In this document: positions 12,339 to 22,766 of the stretch, piece after piece
Numbering within the stretch: position 1 is the first letter of the stretch
Layout of the letters: each line of letters opens with the position of its first letter
Assembly: GCA_020726505.1 (NCBI GenBank)
Contig: JAHLEZ010000012.1
Location: 744,001 to 808,000 of the forward strand
Reading direction: 5' to 3'
Length of the DNA: 64,000 bases
From: Leptodontidium sp. MPI-SDFR-AT-0119
Taxonomy: Eukaryota > Ascomycota > Leotiomycetes > Helotiales > Leptodontidiaceae
Program-made: the position numbers and the translations under genes
The notes under the pieces: model-generated
The model's input: the letters and a program-made list of their open reading frames with translations, nothing else
Told to the model about the DNA's origin: nothing
The model's database searches: none

Positions 12339-13280
12339 ATGTCAAGTCCCCCACCACGCCTAGACATCTCTAGCGCGCCTAGTACCCAATAGCTTTCGTC
12401 CTCCCAAAGCGATCCCCTGGTTTTCTACCCTTTTGAAAGGCTTACCCTAGAAATCAGGCTGTATATCTAGTCTAAAGTACTGCCACTACCCAGGATTCTT
12501 GAATTTGAATTTTGGAACGACTGGGTTTTTGGGGTACTAGAGAGCTCGCACTAGCCCTCTGCTCTCCTTAGTGTTAATAGAGAGTCGCGAACCCTCTTCC
12601 TCCAGTTATACCGGAAGGTCGACCTACTCATTTTAACCTCAAACGACATATATTAAAGGACAACGGCGAAAGTAGTTTAGCACTTCAACCTTATAATCGA
12701 CACGATATACATTAGCAGCATTCCGCCACACCTAGCATCAGTAAACCATTGCCTTGATCGAATGGCCACCGAAATTTCCTTTAGGAAACTACGATTTCTC
12801 GCGGTTAATTATTCTTTCCTTCACGAGATCTTAATACTACGCAATCTTACGAGGTTTCTAGTGATAAAAGAGCTGTGCGTAATAACTGCCGATCTATTAT
12901 AGGACAAGAGGGAGGATTAGAACTAGATCAAAGTTAATAGCAAGATCGAAATAATCGAGAAATCCTTCCTTTAAAATAAGGACGGAGAGTTACGGATTAA
13001 ATACCGAGAAACGTCAATAAAGGATAATATAAAATGGCATAAAGACCGCTTTTTACGTAAAGCTAATGCCCAAGGATTATTGATAACATTAATTCCAGTA
13101 ATCTGAGAGATAAACATCTTGCGTGGAGGAATAAGAATACTAGGTATTGGAGATTAGTAAGAGGCTACGTGGATGATTATTTTACAAATTGTGTAAGTGG
13201 GGTTGCTTGAGTTAGGGTTTGGAGTAATTACAGCAGCTGTAGTTTCTTTTTGGATGTTTAGTAGAAATCTTCTTATTTAA
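12339..13280 (+). pseudogene. 2EXR-domain protein pseudogene, copy 1
   Basis: The frame from ATG 12339 to TAA 13278-13280 is 313 codons long with several stops. The N-terminal part reads FYPFERLTLEIRLYI, then a stop where Trp is expected, then SKVLPLPRILEFEF and a later ALLSVNRESRTLFL. This is the LPxEIRLxIW...PRxxE...VNRESR signature of the fungal 2EXR family, whose function is unknown. A TATA-like CTATAAATA lies about 110 bp upstream. It is colinear with 60,200-59,280 on the minus strand, including the promoter region, so the two are inverted paralogues. The TGG-to-TAG change fits RIP. Confidence 0.7.
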
Positions 13281-13304
13281 CAATCTAAGCTATATATTCA
13301 ACCG

Positions 13305-14241
13305 CTAACTAATAGAGAAACTGTAGCTGAATCCGACGTCTTTAAGCTTAGACTTTCGATAGTATCCCAGCCTGTATAGTAAATAAATGGAATCATAATA
13401 GTTGGCGATACATAGGCTAAGAAGCGATACTAAAACAACATTGATAAGTGGACTTAAGGCAGCAAGGGGATCTCTCACTTTCTGAATTTCCTGTAACGTG
13501 CCCCAGGAGGTAACCCCGAGGAAGTTCAATGCCTCTAATAACCAGCGGTCGAGGTGCTTCAAAATAAACTTCCCGTCCTCCTCTAGGGGGATACCATTCT
13601 ACATCATTTCCATAGCGATGACCCTAAGAGACTATACAGCAGTAGATTCCGTAGTTCTATATTCATTAAAGTAGGCTTGAGCTTTAATTAGACTAGTGTA
13701 TATGTTATGATCCCGGACAACGCACCTATTTTTACACACCTATTTGGTGAGAATAATACCCTGGAGCTATCTAGTTTCTTATAAGACATACTAAACCTAA
13801 ATAAATGCTGTATGCCTTCAAAGACCTACGCGTTTTAGTTATTGAATTTTCGGAAACATACGAAGGATATACCTGACGGCAAGTCGCGGACACGTGCCGC
13901 TCTTCGAGAGGCAGTGGGATCGCGATAATTTGCTTAAGAGTGGCGGCCGTATAGTCCGTAATAACGAAAAAGACGCCTTAAAGGCGATAGACCTCTATAA
14001 TCGCTAGTAGGTTCTCGTGTTAGCATTTTCTTAGCTCTAGAAACTCGTGGGACACAAGCTCTTTAATGACGACTACACACACAAGAACCTCTCGAGTATA
14101 TACTATTGTGACTTGGCCGCCGCGCTCTAAATGACGAAGAGATATATAAAAGTCCCAGGGACTCTCTACTTGAACGGGAGGAAGCTGATTTACTTTAGAG
14201 ATCTCGATGTTCGTTTTCGGCATAGGTTTCTTTAGGACCAT
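13305..14241 (-). pseudogene. Protein kinase-like remnant
   Basis: Open minus-strand pieces at 14241-14020 and 13562-13305, and a decayed stretch between them, read as one product. There is a SPWDFYISLRHLERGGQVTI start, a HENLLAIIEVYR segment, an RVLFSPNRCVKIGALSG-like segment, and a final LEALNFLGVTSWGTLQEIQK. The order resembles the C-lobe of degenerate fungal kinase-like proteins, but no HRD or DFG motif is preserved, so the assignment is weak. A hydrophobic stretch near 13,440 may be frame noise. Confidence 0.3.
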
Positions 14242-14534
14242 ATCGGGAGGATTAGCCCTTATTAGCAGTTGAAATGGAAGTTAGGTAGGTTGTTCTTTCT
14301 TTAGAGAAGATTTAACTCGGTGCTATTCTTTCTCTAATAGGCGGATTCTTTCGATATCAGTGCCTCCTGGGAATCGGGTACGTCGATTAAGGTTGGCATT
14401 TTTTTTACTAACATTAGCTTTTACTAATAGACCCTAATTATTACTTAGAAATCGTGTTTTCTAATTGAATTTCAAATCCATAGTTAATAAAGTTAGCGAA
14501 GTGTACTACAGGTATTTGCGGTATGTATTCAAGT

Positions 14535-14655
14535 AGTGAGCACCTCGCCCGATTCTGACACCCCCGCAATAGTTTTACCTCGCTTAACTATTGATTATTA
14601 TCCCTCCACAAACAATAGGTTAATTAATACACCACCTCGCTTAACTTTAACTACC
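14535..14655 (+). repeat. Second cluster of CACCTCGCTTAA-type repeats
   Basis: Three or four copies (GCACCTCGCCCGATT, TTACCTCGCTTAACT, CCACCTCGCTTAACT) match the cluster at 5250-5380. The two clusters are about 9.3 kb apart and in the same orientation. Confidence 0.45.
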
Positions 14656-14809
14656 TTAAACCCGTCAAAAGTGAAGAACTAGTATTACTCAAGAAAGAAT
14701 TATATATTTATTACAGAAGGGCGATGCTACTATAAACGTCTTGCCTGTTATTACTACAAAGTTTGCAACTCTATCACTGCCATTTATCCTGCCTTATAAC
14801 ATTTAAACC

Positions 14810-17096
14810 GATGCTACTAACTCGACATAAAAACATTAAGTCAGGAAACTCTCGCCGCCATAAACCAAAGGATTACAAGCGATAAGCTGGCCAAGTTCAA
14901 GGGCACAGCTCGAGTATCGATTCGACACTTAGAATTTCTACACCCAACTCGTCAGATTAATAGGAAGGCTATCCGGCAGTTAATAAGAGATTTCGATGGC
15001 GAAAGATATATTCGAGAGGAACCAAGTCACCGGATTCCTGTCATTATCGATAATTCAATGCTGCAAGTTGCGCTTGAGAAACTCTCTCTTACAACCGAAA
15101 CTTTCAGAGCGAAAGCAGACTATCCACCCTTCCTAGAACTAGAAAGCGGAGTAAAACTAGAATGCCTTCACGGTCAATATCGAATTCTAGCAGCGAAAGA
15201 GTATCTTGCCGCATCGTAATAGTGGTAGGTAGTTAATATTTATAGGACCGGTAGCTGCACTTACTTAGACGTGTAACCAAGCTAACTACTACCTAGATCT
15301 TAATAAAGATACTAAGCAAGCGCTTCGCGAGGGGTATTTATACTTAGTAAAATACACATCTAGCGAAGTGTTTCGGCACATGCGCCTCTGCCACTACGAT
15401 AATAACCCTGTGGGAGTACAACGCTAGCGGGGAAGGTTTAGCCCTTCTTAAGACAAGTTTTTAACGTAGCTTCTTAAGCGGCTTATACTAGTTGCCGCTT
15501 TAGATTCCGTTCTCTATATTTAGGGTATTTAGAGAGAGTTTTATATAAGATCTCTTGATGTCTTTTTGTTTCTGAAGTATAACGAAGTCAGTTTTCTTCA
15601 ATCTCTGAAATATTTAGTCTAACTTAGTATAAGAAATCGCTTATTATATTAACTCTATTAAAGTTATTTTCACTTATATTTTTAATAGCGATATAGCCGC
15701 AATAATGCGAACTAATCCTACCTCTATAGAGTTTATACAGTCGAGGTCGCCTGCCCTTTCAAAGTCAGATTATGAGTTTATTAGCGAGACCATAGGATCT
15801 GGCGAGCTTTTCCCCGAAATCGTCGATCCCCTAGAAAGAGCTAACATCGCCTAGCGTCTGCTCGCTAGTGAGGAATTAATGCCGAGTTTATATACGTTAA
15901 TCAAAGACATCAGGTACTTAAAACAGCCAGCCGAATTCTTGTCTAAACTCCTACCTGCGTCCCGTAAGAAAACTCTTCGCCAGCGGTAGTTTTATTACTT
16001 TACCGGCACTAGATTAGATAGCGGTGGGATCGTAATACAGTAGGGGGTATCGGGTCCGTACATAACTGTCCTAAGAGGACACCAAGATGCTTTTAATATC
16101 TGCTATCAGCAGCTATGGCTTTGCTTATATAAGGTATGCAAATATCCAAATGCGTATAGCCGGCTGCAGTTAGCGGAGCTTACGTCCCGCTTAGGATTTT
16201 CGACTCCAAAGATCAAGTTCGAAGTAACTCAGGACCCTGCGCAAGCTATAGTTGAGAAGGCACTTCGGGACGTATTCTACACCCTGCGGCCAAACGAAAA
16301 ATTCAATTTCGATGCTTACAAAGCAAGCCCTCTTATTACATTATTCAAGGAATATATCAACAGCCAAGATACTATCCACATAGATTCAGCATTCCCTCAA
16401 ATTACTGTCACTAACAAAGGCGCTCCGTTGTCTTATAGATATGGCCACGGCCCGATAGATACTCGGGACCTCGCACACCTTTTTTTAGACAAGATATATG
16501 TTCCCCTTTCCAAATATAAAAGGGATAGAGATAAGATTAATTCGTTTTATATTAAACGTTCACGACATATTACGTTCTTTAGTACAATAGACCTCACAAG
16601 AAGTCAAGAAGGCCCTTCTATACATCCAGTGCCGTCTAGTTTACCTTTACATCGCCATTAACTAAATATATCTCGACCTGCCGTGGAAAGTACGAGTTCC
16701 ACCCTTGTCACAAATCTCCAAGCTCGTAGCCCAGATAAAGGTATTAAAAGCAACCAAGTTATTTTATTCAAGGAAAGGATAGTTAGATTTATTAAGAACA
16801 GTGCCACTATTAGAGAAGTTCCGTTTAGAAAAGAAGATATTAACAACTAAGCCAAGGAATACGCGGATCAAGGTAGAAAATTATCGTTAATACAAGGCCC
16901 GTACTTTACCTAGCAGGATTGTTTTAATATACTCACAAGGACGAAAAAATCGGCTGTTATTATAATTACGGTTGTTGAGTCGTTGGCGGGGAAGAGACGC
17001 CGGGGTAAAGACTTGCCTTAACGGTTACAACCTACAACAAAGGAAGCTTTCGACTTTGAGATAAACGAGGATAAGGACGAGGAGGAGGAGTTGTAA
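14810..17096 (+). pseudogene. DUF3723 family protein, decayed but nearly full length
   Basis: The N-terminal part (about 14,860-15,220) is open over 115 codons: VSIRHLEFLHPTRQINRKAI, RIPVIIDNS, then VKLECLHGQYRILAAKEYL. This is the N-terminal signature of the DUF3723 family common in Pezizomycotina genomes. A decayed middle (15,220-15,900) follows. It is readable again as LLPASRKKTLRQRWFYYFTG (about 15,950), QDAFNICYQQLWLCLYKVCK, LTSRLGFSTPKIKFE and IYVPLSKYKRDRDKINSFYI (to about 16,550). It ends with the acidic tail EAFDFEINEDKDEEEEL at 17,094. The family has no known function and is often found in repeated, mutated copies. Stops are mostly TAG or TAA at Gln or Trp positions. The precise start is not resolved. 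Confidence 0.7.
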
Positions 17097-17097
17097 T

Positions 17098-18876
17098 CTA
17101 GTAATAAAATAACACTAAACTCTCTGCTAGCTCGTTATAAAAGCGTGATAGGACTAATTTCCACCTAATCTTAATTCTCCTAGCAATCTCTACCCATTCA
17201 CAGATTACAGAACTTTTCCGGCAGTTATGCCCCTCAACAACGGCAGTTCCTCGTCGATTCACAATAATCAACGGTTCTAACATAGAGGTCTACTCATGGA
17301 TAATAAAGTATATTATATACCATTGCAACACCAGGGACTTCTTCCGTGGGGCATACAGCGCTTCCAGGGCCACAATCCCAAATCTGCTGCTTCCATTAAG
17401 AAGACCCAATTAAATTCCTTTCCACTCACTATAACCACGTCACCAAAGACATGCCCGGGCCTAGCTATAGTTAACGCCGGCGCTTCTACAAGGAGTATCT
17501 AAGAAGTGGGAGTGTGCATTCGTCTCGTATCTATAGCATGTAGTGCTAGGAGATAGCGGGTACAATAACCAGGATAGGGACATACATGATGCTACTCTTC
17601 ACCGTTAGTAAGGCAGATTTAGTAGTAGAGGAGACTACATTCCGCTTTCTACTAGCTATAATACATAAAAGCAAGGCTAAGGCCACTATGAATCCATGCA
17701 GAAGAGGTACAGAACAGATAATCCCTACTAAAACGATCAGCTAGCCTTCAGATTATCGAAGCAAGCACACGAGGACTATAAAGAATGCCTGACATAACCA
17801 TCTTCAACAGCTCTAAGAAACCCAAGAAACAAAGGGGCCTATTAACTATTCAATCCTGCCTGCGTCACATCTATGAAAATATGCGGGCAAGGTATAATAT
17901 AATACATATAAGTTCTCTTACGTAGTATCTGCCAGTTCGTTAAATCCCTGACTACAGGGCCGACGAAACACTTCTAATTCTCTGTCAACACTTGGAGTCC
18001 GTGCCCTCTAAGTTCGCCTGTAAATCAGAAAATTGTTTACCCCAATGACTATAGACCGAATAAGCCAGAGCGTAGCTGTCCCAAAATGTATCTACCTTTA
18101 TTAGTATACATTAGACAACATTCATCCAGGAAGGACTCACCTATAGAGCCAAAACCTAATTAATTTAATGCGGCCCGAGGAAGGAAAGAATAGTAGCATT
18201 AAGACATCCCAACAGGCTTAGTACAAGTGCCAAAATCAACTAGTAATAACTCAATAAACTCGTGCTCTAACGCCGAGAATGCCAGATCAACCACATATAA
18301 AAACTCGAGAGACCAAGAAATTCAACGGCTAATAATATCGAGCTAACTTTAAGTACACGACAGCGGTTTTAGTGCCGAAATAATCCTTTAGTAATAAAGA
18401 TAGTAGATCTAAAGAAGCAAGCCAATACACAAAAGACGATCCAGTAAAGATAGCCGAGAATTGCATTTACTTTTTTGGCCCATAATTCAGGCTAAGATGT
18501 AGATCGAATGCGCACTCCCTAGAGAAATCTCCAAAGAAATACCGCCTGAGTCTCGTCAATAAATAGTCTGTGACTGAAAATAGATTCTTACTTGTTACAT
18601 AAGCAGAACTCTCCTAGATAAAAGGAGCAATACTTTAATCTATTTCTCGTTATAAGAAACTAAAAAAACTAACAAAGAGATACTAAATCCCATAATAGCA
18701 GTGGATGTGACGGCGGTAATGAGGATGCCCAAGATATATTCCCAAGATAGAGGGTGGTATTAGCGTGTTTACTTGTAATAATGCCATTCAAAATATGAGA
18801 AAAACGCGATAGCAATAATGACCACAGCTAGAGTGAATGATAATACTATGATGGAGATAGTGCGTGGCCCGTACAT
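17098..18876 (-). pseudogene. Decayed membrane-protein gene, family unknown
   Basis: From an ATG at 18876-18874 the minus strand encodes MYGPRTISIIVLSFTLAVV, which continues as a hydrophobic first segment ending FFSYFEWHYYK before the first stop. A second hydrophobic stretch (ILGILITAVTSTAIMGFSIS) follows soon after. Further down, at about 17,700-17,520, FIVALALLLCIIASRKRN and IMYVPILVIVP are readable. An integral membrane protein is likely, but no family was recognised. The open piece 17283-17098 may be its 3' end or belong to another gene. The plus-strand open stretch at 17,296-17,502 is probably a shadow. Confidence 0.3.
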
Positions 18877-19375
18877 GATTATAGTAAAAGTTTAATAAAA
18901 GGTAACCAAGTGATCTAGGCGGAGGGGAGGGGCATACTTGACTTATATAAAGACAGAAGTGTGGATTCTCGTAGAATCCTCATGCTTTGGCAAGTGAGGA
19001 CTTATATGTAAGCTGTGCTAGTTTACCTGGGTGCGCCAGTTGTTATGGCCTGGAGGATCCCGCTTACCACCCAATTATCTTGAAGTTACGACTGCTACTC
19101 GAGCTCGCAGGACACGTCAACCAACCCACTTTGCCGGAATAGTCTATGAGAAGCATCGATGAATGTCCGCCGGCCCACTGAAGTGGCAGAATTCGAGACT
19201 AACTCCTAAAATTGCTTATAAATAACACAGATTTCGATCATTTTCGCCATCGCTAATGAGGTTCATTACTACTCGACCGCTCCTCTCCTCCTGGGATACA
19301 AGGTTAACCGTCCTTCCTTAGCATCTGATCTGTATGTGGCTGAATTTATCATTTATACCCCATACTACGACGTAA
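18877..19375. other. Left flank of the repeat cluster, nothing recognised
   Basis: Roughly 500 bp of mixed base composition with no coding frame. It could contain the promoter of the minus-strand membrane-protein gene starting at 18,876. It ends at the 22-bp sequence that also ends the repeat cluster on the right. Confidence 0.4.
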
Positions 19376-19397
19376 TATCAACTTGGAAAGTCACAAT
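19376..19397 (+). repeat. 22-bp direct repeat, left copy
   Basis: The sequence starting TATCAACTTGG and ending AAGTCACAAT is present here and, base for base, at 55,335-55,356. The copies sit at the left and right limits of the NLR/hairpin mosaic, about 36 kb apart. Confidence 0.75.
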
Positions 19398-19709
19398 GCC
19401 TTCGTACTCTTAGCTTGCTAAGAGAAAGAAGGGCTTCGAAGGCAACCCACCCCCTGGCTCGCGGGGCCCAAAAATGCCTTCGTACTCTTAGCTTGCTAAG
19501 AGAAAGAAGGGCTTCGATACCACCCAGCGCCCAAGGCTCGCGGGGCCCAAAAATGCCTTCGTACTCTTAGCTTGCTAAGAGAAGAAGGGCTTCGATACCA
19601 CCCAGCGCCCAAGGCTCGCGGGGCCCAAAAATGCCTTCGTACTCTTAGCTTGCTAAGAGAAAGAAGGGCTTCGAAGGCAACCCACCCCCTGGCTCGCGGG
19701 GCCCAAAAA
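19398..19709 (+). repeat. Four tandem 78-79 bp GC-rich hairpin units
   Basis: Units start at 19,398, 19,476, 19,555 and 19,633. Each begins GCCTTCGTACTCTTAGC, folds with GCTAAGAG (8-bp stem, TT loop) and with CGAAGGC (outer stem), and ends GCTCGCGGGGCCCAAAAAT. Single units recur throughout the cluster (about 20,395, 25,880, 43,838, 48,895 and 54,955). Open frames across these units are by-products of the repeat. Confidence 0.85.
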
Positions 19710-19860
19710 TTAGCCGAGCTTTTTAAAGGGGTCGTCAGCTGGTCGCTCTCACGTGCGGAGATCGGTTGTTGACTTTCGCTTCCGTCCCGCTTGCATTGAC
19801 CTCTTCCGTGGCACTATCTGTTTTGACTTTTGTTTCCCCGCATGAGGTGTCTCTCGCATC

Positions 19861-19868
19861 TGACGTCA
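19861..19868 (+). promoter_or_regulatory. CRE palindrome TGACGTCA upstream of coiled-coil gene
   Basis: A perfect TGACGTCA, the site of CREB/ATF-type bZIP factors, lies about 75 bp before the coiled-coil ATG. It is kept at the same place in the copies at 20,773, 26,340, 44,372, 49,354 and 50,105 and mutated to TAACGTCA at 45,141. Conservation among copies could reflect either function or recent duplication. Confidence 0.45.
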
Positions 19869-19937
19869 CTCAACCTAACATCTTCTTTCTCTTTTCTGTC
19901 GTCGACTACGTTGGCATTCTGCATTTGTCTGCTTGAC

Positions 19938-20306
19938 ATGGGAATTGCTTCTTCTCGTCTGTCCTTAGTCACTCCTCGCGAGTCTCGATCCCCTGGTCCT
20001 GATACTACCCAATGGGAGGCAGCGAATCAGCAGCGGTTAGCTGCGATTGAACTCCAGAGGGAAAAGATTCGAGATTTAGAACGCCGAGCACGACAGCGCG
20101 AGATCGACAATGCGGCCAGGCGGCTAGAATCCCGAGAGGAGAGGGCTAGAGCGCTAGAACTTCAAGCACGACAGCATAAACCCTACCGTCCACCCCAGAG
20201 CCAGAAAGAGAAGTATGCAACGCGAAGCCTGGACGAACAGGCTCTCTTATCATTTTCACTATTACAATATTGTTCTGCGTCGGGTCTCACTCATACCCTC
20301 CTGTAA
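19938..20306 (+). CDS. Small coiled-coil protein, best preserved copy, 3' end replaced
   Basis: The likely start is the ATG at 19938 (MGIASSRLSLVTPRESRSPG); a longer frame opens at 19,830, but its upstream part is not shared as protein by other copies. Residues 25-80 (AANQQRLAAIELQREKIRD, LERRARQREIDNAARRLES) form a highly charged heptad-type coiled coil. The promoter has a CRE palindrome (TGACGTCA at 19,861). From about 20,240 the sequence is no longer this gene: it matches the 3' untranslated region of the NLR units (TCATTTT..TATTGTTCTGCGTCGGGTC), so the last residues are chimeric. Decayed paralogues lie at 20,845, 26,409, 44,450 and 49,430. No family was recognised; an N-terminal gag-like coiled coil of a retroelement is one untested possibility. 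Confidence 0.45.
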   Translation: MGIASSRLSLVTPRESRSPGPDTTQWEAANQQRLAAIELQREKIRDLERRARQREIDNAARRLESREERARALELQARQHKPYRPPQSQKEKYATRSLDEQALLSFSLLQYCSASGLTHTLL

Positions 20307-20345
20307 TCAAGCAATTCTTCTATTCTTTTTTCGAAAGGTCGACGG

Positions 20346-20385
20346 GTTTCAGGACGTCAGCGGCGGAGCACACGCTACCAGTGAA
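20346..20385 (+). repeat. Helitron-type 3' motif, degenerate copy
   Basis: GTTTCAGGACGTCAGCGG is followed by a GC-rich stretch and CCAGTGAAG. It corresponds to the terminal motif and hairpin seen intact at 29,038 and 38,030. It lies just after a fragment of NLR 3' untranslated sequence. Confidence 0.5.
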
Positions 20386-20844
20386 GCAACGAACCTTCGT
20401 ACTCTTAGCCTGCTAACAGGAGAAGGGCTTCGAAGGCGCAACGAGGACACGCCCTCGGGGCGAAGTTAACTGACTTTTTAGAACTGGTAATCAGGTGATC
20501 TATGTCACATGCTACCGAGATCAGTTCCTTAAATGTTTGCTTTGTTACATACCTAGCCCTCTTCTTAGGAATAAAGGTACGAAGGCTTCGTGCGTGCCGC
20601 AGGCTAGCACTCTTGTTAGCCGAGCTTTTTAAGCGAGCCTTTTAAAGGGGTAACACGGGGTCAGTGTCACATGCGGAGATCCGTTGTTGTTTTTCGCTTC
20701 ATCCCGCTCGCATCTTTTACCTTTTTACCTTTGGTCCTGTGACTATATTTTCCCCTCATCACGGATCTTATCTGACGTCACCAACCCAACATCTTCTTCT
20801 GTTGTCGACTGCGCTGGCATTCTATATTTTATTTGTCTATTGGA

Positions 20845-21140
20845 CATGAGAATGGCTTCTCCTGCACCATCCCTAGTCACTCCCAGTGATCCTGATGCTA
20901 CCTAATGGCAGGCTGCAAATTAGCAGCGATTAGCAGCAATTGAACTCTAGAGGGAAAAGGTTCGAGATTTAGAACGGCGGACACGACAGCATGAGATCGA
21001 TAATACGAGGTTACAACCAGGTCTTTCTGGATAGCTAAGCCAGATCAGACACGCAATCGCTCCACGTAAGAGGAGGGGACGAGTCGAAAACTCGTGTGGC
21101 GCTCATAGTGTAAGCTCGCCCAAATTTTCTGTATTATATC
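20845..21140 (+). pseudogene. Coiled-coil gene copy 2, decayed
   Basis: MRMASPAPSLVTPSDPDAT, a stop where Gln is expected, then QRLAAIEL, another stop, and REKVRDLERRTRQHEIDN. The tail then diverges from copy 1 and ends at a TGA near 21,140. It shares the tail type of the copy at 26,409 (SPKFSVLYLL), so these two form one subgroup. The CRE at 20,773-20,780 is intact. Confidence 0.5.
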
Positions 21141-21979
21141 TCTTGAGGGGTTAACTGACTGTGAGGGAATGATCAGGTGACTCTCACTTTATGAATATTG
21201 TGTAAATAGCTTAAGTCAGAGATTTCCTTACGAATCTCTTTCTTCCTTGTAAACAATCATTTTACCCAAGTCGCATTCGACTTCGTTCATGCTCTTGTAC
21301 CGTCACACTGACTTCACAATCGGACGTACTTATTATGATCATGTGTTTTCGCCTTCTATCTCTTTGGTATGTGTGTATTTCTCCGAAAGAATTAGACCTG
21401 TTTTATATATTACACGTCCTTTCATCCCCTTAATATTTATATATTTCTGCAAAAAGCACAAGAGCTTTTTCGTATATAACTTAAGATTCAATGTGTTTAC
21501 GTTGTTCTATGCCTGGACCTCTTCTTAGGAATGCCCTGAAACGAATTGAAAGGGGTTATTGCGGCACCGGCAGGAGCCGTGGTGGCGGCAACCAGCAAAA
21601 CTACCAAGATTGTCCCAGAGGAAGAAATAGTCACGTGCACTGGGTGCTCACGTGTCGTCCAACGCTAGTCTTAGCCTAGCGTAGACTAGCTCCATATTTT
21701 AAAGTTAGCCGAGCTTCCCCACGTTAAGCGCCCCGGGTTGGTGCCTAACGAGCCAGCCTCATCTCACATTGTCGACCTCACAACTTGGTATTCGATCTTG
21801 AGCCTGGTGACGATATCTGTGAGCAGCTAAGCATTTGGCTCTTTTGAAGTTAAAGCAATCGATAGAAACCAGCCAAGCCTTCGGAGCAAGACAAGCAAGT
21901 CTTAGCACCCCTTCTGGTATCGCTTGCCTGACCAACGCTTTTTTTGGTAGTCCTTCAACCCAACGCCTCAGTCCTCGAA
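21141..21979 (+). promoter_or_regulatory. Upstream region of NLR A with ATIR-like motif
   Basis: No gene. It holds about 400 bp of AT-rich sequence shared with 26,700-26,940, then TGCCCTGAAAC at 21,532-21,542 (the inverse of the Helitron 3' motif). A GGCACCGGCAGGAGCC segment follows that also flanks the Helitrons, and then an AGCC(A/T)GCCTCAT..-type leader shared with NLRs B-D. It ends at the NLR start codon. Confidence 0.5.
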
Positions 21980-22716
21980 ATGGATAGTCTTAGTGGAGCC
22001 GCAAGTGTTATTGCCGTAATCGACATCTCTACAAAGATCTTCGAACTATGTTAAACGTATGTGTCGGCGGTAAAGGAAGCCAAGAAAGATATCTAGCGCC
22101 TCAGAGACGGAGTAATATCTCTCTAAGATATCATAACTAATGTGAAAGATCTGGCTAAAGACTTAAGCTTATCTAGAAGATCTGTCTTTAGCCGTCTCAA
22201 TTAGTATAACGGGCTAGTACAATAATACAAGAGAGACTTAAGACAAATAATAGCGCAACTAGAGCTTAGAGAAGGAGAGAGGAAGATAAGGCAGTTCGGT
22301 TTACGAGCGTTGAAGTGGCCCTTCTCAAGTAAGGATATTAATAAACGCCTTCAAGTCATTAACGGCTATAAAGCGACATTTACTTTAACGTTAACATCTA
22401 ACTATTTATAGGTTTTGTGCCATAATAGTCCTATGATTTAAGCTAATATTTATTAGTATTCTTGCTCGCGCTATTAAAGACGATATATCGAGGCTAAGTA
22501 ATAGCTTAGCGGATATATAGACTGAACAAAAGACACTAGCAATAAGTAAAAAACAATAGAAAATCTGTTATTAACTATTATCACTAAATCTGTCTTTTAA
22601 CTATAACGCTACTTATAAAACACGTTAAGTAAATACAAGGGAATAGTTTCTAAAGAGCAATAAGTTTAAGGAATAAAAGATGACTTCTAGATCTTTTCTT
22701 TAGTTCTATAGCATTC

Positions 22717-22766
22717 GTAAGTAATCACCCAAGCTAAGCTACTAGTAACTAATCAAAATATTTTAG
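22717..22766 (+). other. P-loop intron of NLR A (50 nt)
   Basis: GTAAGT donor, ACTAAT branch site and TTTTAG acceptor. Removal joins ATT C to CT AAC TGT AGG AAA AGT and recreates a Walker A-like motif. The same intron is present in B (39,186-39,235), C (46,298-46,348) and D (51,269-51,317). Confidence 0.7.

Noticed and set aside
19572..19772. Open frame across the 78-bp GC-rich repeats, and similar frames at 25,946, 44,142, 49,003 and 54,993
   Set aside because: The frames arise from hairpin units (RLRACRRLALL-type shadows) shared by non-coding junctions; frame and ends differ from copy to copy.
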